A stretch of 7,647 bases of DNA from Planctomycetaceae bacterium. Lineage in GTDB: Bacteria; Planctomycetota; Planctomycetia; Pirellulales; UBA1268. Each line of letters opens with the position of its first letter. Position 1 is the stretch's first letter. The position numbers and the translations under genes were made by a program. Location of the stretch: assembly GCA_018694455.1 (NCBI GenBank), contig JABHNP010000225.1, forward strand, positions 1-7,647, written 5' to 3'. Positions 1-5,606 of the stretch are shown one piece after another. The notes beneath the pieces were generated by a model. It did not search any database. It saw only the letters and a program-made list of their open reading frames with translations, and had not been told where the DNA came from.

Positions 1-1328
1 GGGGCAAGTATGGTGATGACTGGAAAAAACGAGTCCATCCTCTTCTTGTAGATGCTGGAAATGTAACAGCAGTATTTGCAGGTCATATTCATCACATGCG
101 GAGTGATCCGAATGATGGAATTGAATACATTTCTCTTGCTACCGTGGGAGGAGGTCAAAAAGGCCTTGTTCCAGAGTCCGGGTACCTTCATCAGTATCAC
201 CTCGTCACAGTTCGAAAAGGACAGGTTGCCATGGCTGCATTTCCCGTAGGTGAGGCGATGGACGTTCGAGAAATTACTGCCAGCCTTCAGGAAGAGACCG
301 TTCAGTTAGCACGGCTTCCGGTAGCTTTTAAAGGAGGGGTACGGGTAACGGCAGCCGAACAGAGGAAGTCGAGCGTGAGCAAATTCTCTGCAGAATTTTC
401 AAATCCGACAAGTCGCCCGGTCGAATATACCGCGTCACTTGAAAGCGCTGATAATCGATGGCACTTTATGCCGGATCATGTTCACGGCGTGCTGGACTCC
501 GGCACGACTTGTGAACTCGAGTTTCAGGCCACATACCGGTCCAAGTACTTTGAAAACGTATCAGAAATGGTGCAGTTGACGATCTCTCAAGATTATTTGG
601 CACCATCCACTCGATATGGTATCCCAGTAGTACGAAGAGATGTCCCATTACTTTTTGATACAGCATTATCGTCTCAAGGTATTGCCAATCGGTCATTATC
701 ACTTGATGGTAATGGAGATTATGTATTGCTGGAATCAAATAAGGTTCCTCTTCCACAAGGACCTTTTACGCTGGAGTGTTGGTTTAAGGGAAAACAATTT
801 GCAGATCGCGTTGGGCTTCTTGCGAAAACCGAGCAGAGTGAATACGGCATATTCACTTCTCGTGGTCAGCTTGATGCAAGTGTATTTCTTGGTAAATCCT
901 ATAAAAGTATCCAGCCGGATTTGAAACTCAAAACAAATCAGTGGTATCACGTGGCCATGGTCTACGAGGGAGAAGCATTGGCATTGTACCTTGACGGTAA
1001 ACTTCAGAAGCGGGTGCAGACAAAACAGCCGATGAAGCGGAAAGTGAACTGGTTCCCGCTTCTTGTGGGTGCAGATCCAGATGCACGTGGTCGGGCGAAT
1101 TCATTTTTTAACGGAGAGATTGATGAGATCAGACTTTCGAAGGGTGTTGGATATCGTAAATCTTTCGTGCCAGAGCGACGATTGAAACCAAATGAAAACA
1201 CAGTAATTTTTCTTGACTGCGATCGTACTGTTGGACCATTTCTTGTTGACCGAGGTCCAAAGGGTCATTATTTCCGAATGACTGGTGATACGCATCTTCT
1301 TGAGGTTCAGGATGCAGCCAGTCAATAA
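1..1328 (+). CDS. Calcineurin-like metallophosphoesterase with C-terminal LamG-like domain (5' partial)
   Basis: The frame is open from the left edge (first full codon at 3) to TAA at 1326-1328, giving 441 visible residues; the true start is outside the window. Visible residues 27-31 (bases 81-95) read GHIHH, preceded by AVFA. This is the metal-binding GHxH signature near the C-terminal end of calcineurin-like phosphoesterase domains, so the earlier metal-binding motifs must lie upstream. Residues of roughly 115-210 look like a beta-rich linker or Ig-like module. Residues of about 229-410 match the LamG-like/concanavalin A fold: SLSLDGNGDYV, FTLECWF, WYHVAMVYEG, LALYLDGKL and FNGEIDEIRLS occur in the expected order. 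By family, such proteins are usually exported and hydrolyse phosphoesters, with the lectin-like domain perhaps binding carbohydrate; both points are inference because the signal peptide is not visible and the substrate is unknown. The domain calls are solid, while the specific function is open. Confidence 0.85.
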   Translation, partial: GKYGDDWKKRVHPLLVDAGNVTAVFAGHIHHMRSDPNDGIEYISLATVGGGQKGLVPESGYLHQYHLVTVRKGQVAMAAFPVGEAMDVREITASLQEETVQLARLPVAFKGGVRVTAAEQRKSSVSKFSAEFSNPTSRPVEYTASLESADNRWHFMPDHVHGVLDSGTTCELEFQATYRSKYFENVSEMVQLTISQDYLAPSTRYGIPVVRRDVPLLFDTALSSQGIANRSLSLDGNGDYVLLESNKVPLPQGPFTLECWFKGKQFADRVGLLAKTEQSEYGIFTSRGQLDASVFLGKSYKSIQPDLKLKTNQWYHVAMVYEGEALALYLDGKLQKRVQTKQPMKRKVNWFPLLVGADPDARGRANSFFNGEIDEIRLSKGVGYRKSFVPERRLKPNENTVIFLDCDRTVGPFLVDRGPKGHYFRMTGDTHLLEVQDAASQ

Positions 1329-1335
1329 AAAGTGT

Positions 1336-2775
1336 TTAGCCTAATTTTGGATTGGTGAGTACGATTCGAACATCGGCCACATTTGTGCCCGTGAGTCCAG
1401 TTTCAATCGTGCCACCGGCAGACTTAAGAAGTTCATGTGAGTCACATCGGTCAATTGCTTCTGGGATCTTGCTAGGATGGAGCGCGAGTGACTTTGCGAC
1501 ATCAGCGTCGATGAATCCGCCAGCAGAAGAAGTTGGTCCATCTTCACCGTCAGTCCCGAAGCTAGCGAGAATAGCTCTCGTCGGCCACGCCTTCTGTTGA
1601 TTCACGAGAATATTATTTGCTGCCGCAACAACCGTGTGTTGATTGCGACCACCCTGTCCATGGTCGATAGGTACATCTACAGTTGCTTCTCCACCTTCCA
1701 GCAGACACAGAGGCTGGTTCGTTGTTTCGCAGGTCGTGACCATCGTGTTTAGAGATGCTGCTAAACGAAGGCCAACCGTATTAGCTGAATCTGAATGAGC
1801 ATTGCTCGTGGCAGAAACAGCTTTATAGCCCAGTGCTGTAGCGGCCGCTGCTGCAGCATCGACGGCGATGGAATTTGTCCCAAGAGTAAGGTGGGTTACG
1901 TGGCAGCCTAGAGGAGTGGTCCAGTTTCCGGAATTGGTCGGAGAGCACGGGAGCACTGAGCCCTCCTCTTTCAGTGCGCGTGCGGCCTGTGCCACGATGA
2001 CGCGATCCCGTTTAGAAATTTTTATATCAAGAAGTTTCTTATGGATGGTTTCCGTTCTGTGAATTCGTGGCATGCATGGACCAGATCCAATGACTGGTAA
2101 AGAATTATTAAGAACATCAGAAAGAACAAGCACAATGAGTTTGCCTGCAGTGCATGCCATTGCGAGTCCACCGGCCTTGACTTGACTCGTCAGGCACCGC
2201 ACATCGTTTAGAGTTTTAATATCGATACCTGAATTCGAAAGGCTTTGTGTCAGGTGGGCTAAGGACTGAATCGGAATCTGTGCCCGTGGCAATTCAATAA
2301 GTGCTGATGATCCACCTGTGATAAGAACAAAAGCAAGATCGTCTTCTGTAAGATTGCGTAGTTGTTTAAGCATTGTGTGAGTGGCCTGAACAACAGCTTC
2401 CGTTGGTAGGTTATGCTTATAAGGTCGTGTTTCACGCACCTCAATATGGTTGAGTGGTATTCCGGATCCTTCTGGCACACTAACAAGGCCATGCACTTGG
2501 TGTTTTTTTAAACGGCTGCTTCCTAATAAATGTTCCAAACCGGCAGCGAATCCGGCAGCAGCTTTTCCACCACCTACAACCAGAATTTTCCCAGTGCTCT
2601 TAAGTTCTACTGCTTGATTGTTACCAACAAAAACAGGATTCCCATCGAATGTGAGCACGTCTTCAGGTGATTCAAGAGCAAGCCGTTCTGTGAGAAGCCG
2701 GTAAGGATCGACAGCGGATGTGATGGTAGAAATAATCGATAGTAGATGTTTTTTCTGGTGACGAATGATGTTCAA
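1336..2775 (-). CDS. Glycerate 2-kinase, type-2 family (DUF4147 + MOFRL domains)
   Basis: This 479-residue protein has the full length and both domains of the type-2 glycerate kinases, cytoplasmic enzymes that use ATP to convert D-glycerate to 2-phosphoglycerate. The N-terminal DUF4147 part shows the lysine-bearing loop VVGGGKAAAGFA (66-77, K71), ITGGSSALIELP (152-163), NDVRCLTSQVKAGGLA (190-205) and SDVLNNSLPVIGSGP (219-233). The MOFRL part shows LLEGGEATV (358-366), GQGGRNQH (373-380), FGTDGEDGPTSSAGG (406-420) and TGLTGTNVADVRI (459-471). The start is TTG at 2773-2775: an in-frame TAA at 2782-2784 allows nothing further upstream, and the next methionine is residue 135. The family N-terminus (helix ending AVDPYRLL) fits this start, although no clear ribosome-binding site precedes it. 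Some old annotations call this family hydroxypyruvate reductase (TtuD), but the domains indicate a kinase. The gene stands alone, convergent with the phosphoesterase. Confidence 0.93.
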   Translation of the reverse strand: MNIIRHQKKHLLSIISTITSAVDPYRLLTERLALESPEDVLTFDGNPVFVGNNQAVELKSTGKILVVGGGKAAAGFAAGLEHLLGSSRLKKHQVHGLVSVPEGSGIPLNHIEVRETRPYKHNLPTEAVVQATHTMLKQLRNLTEDDLAFVLITGGSSALIELPRAQIPIQSLAHLTQSLSNSGIDIKTLNDVRCLTSQVKAGGLAMACTAGKLIVLVLSDVLNNSLPVIGSGPCMPRIHRTETIHKKLLDIKISKRDRVIVAQAARALKEEGSVLPCSPTNSGNWTTPLGCHVTHLTLGTNSIAVDAAAAAATALGYKAVSATSNAHSDSANTVGLRLAASLNTMVTTCETTNQPLCLLEGGEATVDVPIDHGQGGRNQHTVVAAANNILVNQQKAWPTRAILASFGTDGEDGPTSSAGGFIDADVAKSLALHPSKIPEAIDRCDSHELLKSAGGTIETGLTGTNVADVRIVLTNPKLG

Positions 2776-3295
2776 AGCGGTTTAAATCTTTTTTGTTTGA
2801 TTTGGGTACGGAGGTTCATTTCACCGACTTTTATACTTTCATTTAAAATCAGAAATGCAATGAATTGATGCCAGGAATACTACTTAAAACGATTTCAAGC
2901 AACTGAACGATCAAGGTCGTGTAAGAAAAGAAGCGTGAGAATATCAATACGTCGCGTTACGATGTACGACATGTCTTTGGCCCGAGCTACCTTCTCTTAT
3001 GTGTAGTACTGGATTACACGTTATTTCTTCTCAATAGGCATTAAATTTTTAGTGATATACGAAAGTCTTCAGTGTCGTGTAAATTTTGGCATCTGGTTTG
3101 GTGGTCGTGTTTCAAATGTCAGCCAATGCTCGCTCGCTGAGTGCTCTTTAAAGAATGTGGATAAAACAGGCTAACTGGTGGTTGTGGTGTTTTTAAAAAA
3201 GAGTTTGTCGGTGTTATGAAATCTCAGTCGCCACAATATGCTCGAGCTACTAACAGGTAATGAATTGAAAGCCACCAAGTCATTGCAGTGGGTCG
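2776..3295. other. 520-base gap without a recognisable gene
   Basis: This gap lies between the start of the glycerate kinase gene and the end of the 293-residue protein gene, both on the minus strand. I see no reading frame of useful length with a family signature, no tRNA-like T-arm and no ribosomal or SRP RNA motif. It contains a possible minus-strand promoter for the kinase (2830-2860), a 7-bp hairpin with one G-U pair (stems 2948-2954 and 2960-2966, loop CGTTA) and a 13-codon tryptophan-rich micro-frame (3155-3196, +). Short words such as GTCGTGT (three times) and AATGAATTGA (twice) recur, but these are probably chance. The 5' leader of the kinase and the 3' end of the upstream gene must lie here. 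Confidence 0.6.
2830..2860 (-). promoter_or_regulatory. Possible sigma-70-like promoter for the glycerate kinase gene
   Basis: Read on the minus strand, TTGCAT (2855-2860) is followed after 19 bases by TATAAA (2830-2835), about 55 bases before the TTG start codon. The spacer is two bases longer than ideal and the surroundings are AT-rich, so a chance match is quite possible. Planctomycete promoter consensus is also less well defined than that of E. coli. Confidence 0.2.
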
Positions 3296-4177
3296 TTATT
3301 GTCGAGGAGATCTTTTTTGGGAGGAGTTTTTTGGATCGAACTGGGATAGGTCGATACCCCCTTTCGTTTCTTCCTCAAGAAGTTTGACTCGTAGTTCAAG
3401 TCGGTCAATGCGACGTGCCAAGATCGCAGGTGACTCAGTTTGTGGTTGAGAACGCTTTGGCTTGGGAACAGCCGGATATCCGAGTTGTCTCTGCAAGGCT
3501 GAAAAAAGATAGAGCGGGTCTTTGCCACGATTGGCCCACGCAATCCGACCTTCTTTTTCACCAAATAAAACAGCCGGGTGTTCGGCAACGACCTGTTCGT
3601 CTTCCTTGGTGCTAATATTTTCGTGAGTATTTTTTTTTCTCTCCTGTCGTCGTGCAATTTCTTTGCTGCGGATATAAATAAGGTCTGCTAAGTCAACTAA
3701 ACCAACTTGTCGTGATACCATCTTGATCCAGTCTTTCCAGTCAGCATTAAATCGGTCATCAGCAGCCGTTGCAGCTAATCCACGCATGTAATCGAGCCGG
3801 TTCCGTGAGAGACATTCGAAACGATAGAAAAAAAGTCCCTCAGGTGTTCCACTTTCCGCGAGATAACACGCCTCTCGCTCGAGAATTGCTAACGCAGTGC
3901 GGAGGTCAAATCGGCCTTCTTCGTCCTCAGCCTCAGTCATGACAAAGGTCTGGAACGGTGTAAAATAGTGATTCAATTGGTGCATAGCTGGGGCAATCGC
4001 CCCAGTCATTTTTAAGTCACTTACGAGGTAATCAATGGCAAGCGGTAGCTTTGTTGTAGCAAGAATTTCATGGCCCAAGCTTTTTAGCGCGTCTTGTGTT
4101 GCCACACCATCAAGCATCCGCTCGCCGAGAGTTCGAAATAGGTAGGACTGCTCGATATATTCTTCTCTTGCAAGCAT
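3296..4177 (-). CDS. Conserved hypothetical protein, helical with C-terminal coiled coil
   Basis: I do not recognise a named family with a known function. The protein has 293 residues counted from ATG at 4175-4177. The start MLAREEYIEQSYLFRTLGER resembles, from memory, the start of uncharacterised planctomycete proteins. A GTG at 4285 would add 36 residues, but that extension looks non-coding and would run through the promoter region shared with ribBA. No signal peptide or membrane segment is visible, so it is probably cytoplasmic. Residues 1-175 look mostly helical and acidic, with a charged patch TEAEDEEGRFDLRTAL (81-96). A basic linker follows (176-185, coded across a run of nine A), then a conserved-looking GRIAWANRGKDPLYLF (210-225). 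Residues 253-267 carry a clean heptad pattern (L253, I257, L260, V264, L267), indicating a short coiled coil and probable oligomerisation. The gene is divergent from ribBA; no partner gene follows it on its own strand within 500 bases. Confidence 0.72.
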   Translation of the reverse strand: MLAREEYIEQSYLFRTLGERMLDGVATQDALKSLGHEILATTKLPLAIDYLVSDLKMTGAIAPAMHQLNHYFTPFQTFVMTEAEDEEGRFDLRTALAILEREACYLAESGTPEGLFFYRFECLSRNRLDYMRGLAATAADDRFNADWKDWIKMVSRQVGLVDLADLIYIRSKEIARRQERKKNTHENISTKEDEQVVAEHPAVLFGEKEGRIAWANRGKDPLYLFSALQRQLGYPAVPKPKRSQPQTESPAILARRIDRLELRVKLLEEETKGGIDLSQFDPKNSSQKRSPRQ

Positions 4178-4295
4178 GGTATGGCATCCAGTTTTTTTCG
4201 TGACGTATTTAGGGCAGACTAGGAATTCGAACAACCTATACTTTATGTATTGCCATGAAACAAAAAGAGGGCAGGTGACATCCACCTAAAAACCC
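4178..4295. promoter_or_regulatory. Divergent promoter region between the hypothetical gene and ribBA
   Basis: These 118 bases must hold the promoters of both divergent genes. For ribBA, TATACT at 4237-4242 is a fair -10 box but lacks a good -35. For the minus-strand gene, TTGTTT, a 17-base spacer and TATAGG (at 4235-4240) can be read, overlapping the ribBA -10 candidate, so the two promoters could compete. I see none of the conserved helices of an FMN riboswitch, and the space left after promoters is too small for one. A short hairpin lies just before the ribBA start and is listed separately. Confidence 0.4.
4267..4295 (+). promoter_or_regulatory. Candidate ribBA ribosome-binding site with hairpin in the spacer
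   Basis: GAGGG at 4267-4271 is the only Shine-Dalgarno-like stretch before the ribBA ATG, but it lies 24 bases away, too far for normal use. Between them AGGTG (4273-4277) and CACCT (4283-4287) can pair perfectly around a 5-base loop (ACATC). If the hairpin forms, GAGGG is brought to an effective 9-10 bases from the ATG. This is inference from the sequence only; a weak or absent ribosome-binding site is the simpler alternative. Confidence 0.35.
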
Positions 4296-5507
4296 ATGTC
4301 TGATCAGTTTAGTTCAGTAGATGCCGCAATCCGAGCTTTTCGAGAAGGAAAGGTTGTGATCGTTGTAGATGCTGAAGATCGTGAAAATGAAGGCGATTTC
4401 ATTTGTGCAGCTGAAGATGCGACTGCTGAAGCTATTAACTTCATGATTACACATGGTCGGGGTCAGGTGTGTATGTCAGTTTTACCAGATGTGGCAAGTC
4501 GGCTTGAATTACCGATGATGGTTGAATCAAACCAGACTCCACTCGGTACCGCATTTACGATTCCCGTTGATCACGTTTCGGCACGCACAGGTATAACAGC
4601 GGTAGAGAGAGCCAAGGCGGTCTCGGCAATCCTAAGTACTGAAAGTAGTCCACACGACTTTGTTCGACCAGGACACCTTTTTCCTTTAGTTGCAAAAGAG
4701 GGTGGGGTTCTCCGGCGAGCTGGACACACTGAGGCGACGATTGATCTCGCACGGATTTCTGGGAAACAGCCATCCGGTGTTCTTTGCGAGATACTTGATA
4801 AGGATGGCAATAGAGCTGACCGGAATGCACTACAAGAATTGGCCAAGCAGCACGGATTGGAAATTATTTCAATTGAAGAACTCATTCGCTATCGGCGCAC
4901 AAAAGAGAAGTTAGTGGAACGTGTTGCTGAAGCAGAGCTTCCAACAAAGTGGGGGAGTTTTCGAGTTATGGCGTACAATGTTCGTTATGAGTCTCAGCAA
5001 CCAATCGTGTTTGCTATGGGCGATCTTGAGACGGCTGAAGCACCGCTTGTGCGAATCCACTCGTCCTGTTTCACAGGCGATGTGATTGATAGTCTTCGCT
5101 GTGACTGTGGCGATCAACTGCATATGGCGTTGGAAAAGATTCGTGATGATGGCGTCGGTGCAGTTGTTTATCTTCCTCAAGAAGGTCGCGGTATTGGCTT
5201 GGTTGCCAAAATTCGGGCCTATAGTCTTCAGGATGAAGGGCTCGATACAGTTGAGGCCAATTTGGCACTGGGTTTTCCGGCAGACTCACGGGACTACGGC
5301 ATTGGGATCCAAATACTGAAAGATCTAGGATTGGCAAAAGTTCGGCTTTTGACAAACAATCCTAAAAAGACGGATGCATTTATTTACGGTGGATTTGACC
5401 TTGAGGTTGTTGATCAGGTGCCCATACAGCCCCCTTCAAATAAATTTAATGAACGGTATCTCGCGACAAAGCGTGAAAAATTAGGTCATAAGCTGCCCAA
5501 GGGCTGA
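4296..5507 (+). CDS. ribBA: Bifunctional 3,4-dihydroxy-2-butanone-4-phosphate synthase / GTP cyclohydrolase II
   Basis: This cytoplasmic fusion enzyme supplies both precursors of riboflavin: the RibB half turns ribulose 5-phosphate into dihydroxybutanone phosphate plus formate, and the RibA half opens GTP to the diaminopyrimidine. Its 403 residues are the usual length. RibB (about 5-203) has the acidic loop DAEDRENEGDF (25-35), with E30 as expected metal ligand; RGQVCMSV (55-62), with the conserved C59; VDHVSARTGI (91-100); and HDFVRPGHLFPL (120-131), then RRAGHTEA (140-147), with metal-binding H144. RibA (about 208-400) has zinc ligands C258, C269 and C271 in HSSCFTGDVIDSLRCDCG, then LPQEGRGIGL (293-302), the GLDTVEANLALGFPADSRDY block (315-334) and LLTNNPKKTDA (351-361). 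No key residue is missing in either half, so both activities are predicted. An in-frame TAA at 4287-4289 rules out a longer N-terminus. No other riboflavin gene is in the window. Confidence 0.97.
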   Translation: MSDQFSSVDAAIRAFREGKVVIVVDAEDRENEGDFICAAEDATAEAINFMITHGRGQVCMSVLPDVASRLELPMMVESNQTPLGTAFTIPVDHVSARTGITAVERAKAVSAILSTESSPHDFVRPGHLFPLVAKEGGVLRRAGHTEATIDLARISGKQPSGVLCEILDKDGNRADRNALQELAKQHGLEIISIEELIRYRRTKEKLVERVAEAELPTKWGSFRVMAYNVRYESQQPIVFAMGDLETAEAPLVRIHSSCFTGDVIDSLRCDCGDQLHMALEKIRDDGVGAVVYLPQEGRGIGLVAKIRAYSLQDEGLDTVEANLALGFPADSRDYGIGIQILKDLGLAKVRLLTNNPKKTDAFIYGGFDLEVVDQVPIQPPSNKFNERYLATKREKLGHKLPKG

Positions 5508-5523
5508 ACGCACTGACTGGACG

Positions 5524-5553
5524 TTGACCCGCCATCACGTTCCCCCGTAGCAT
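5524..5553 (+). promoter_or_regulatory. Possible promoter for the peptide-transport operon
   Basis: In the 99-base gap after ribBA, TTGACC (5524-5529) and TAGCAT (5548-5553) are separated by 18 bases and point towards the solute-binding protein gene, leaving a leader of about 45 bases. The -35 matches five of six E. coli consensus bases and the -10 four of six. No hairpin plus T-run terminator was seen after ribBA, so readthrough from ribBA is also possible. Confidence 0.27.
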
Positions 5554-5593
5554 CTTTATTCGGAATACAAAGAATCTTAGGCACGGGTTTCGT

Positions 5594-5600
5594 AGGGAGA
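5594..5600 (+). promoter_or_regulatory. Ribosome-binding site of the solute-binding lipoprotein gene
   Basis: AGGGAGA lies 6 bases before ATG 5607 and is the best Shine-Dalgarno match before a complete gene in the window. It fixes the start upstream of the signal peptide, in preference to the internal methionine at residue 20. Confidence 0.7.
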
Positions 5601-5606
5601 AACTGT

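Noticed and set aside
2810..2820. Strong GGAGG on the plus strand in the gene gap
   Set aside because: No ATG, GTG or TTG opens a useful frame at proper spacing; the frame from the nearby ATT is very short.
2776..3295. tRNA, SRP RNA or other standard RNA gene in the gap
   Set aside because: No T-arm consensus, cloverleaf or known RNA core sequence was seen on either strand by eye.
3280..3657. 125-codon minus-strand frame overlapping the end of the hypothetical gene
   Set aside because: It is basic and low in pattern, while the competing frame encodes a regular coiled coil and continues the upstream protein. Kept only as the possible product of a slip at the nine-A run.
4178..4285. Longer form of the hypothetical protein starting at GTG 4285
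   Set aside because: The extra 36 residues look non-coding and would cover the whole divergent promoter region to within 10 bases of the ribBA start.
4178..4295. FMN riboswitch before ribBA
   Set aside because: Natural to expect for a riboflavin gene, but the region is short and none of the conserved element helices can be found.
5508..5606. Intrinsic terminator after ribBA
   Set aside because: Only a 4-bp inverted repeat (AACG/CGTT) is visible and no T-run follows it.
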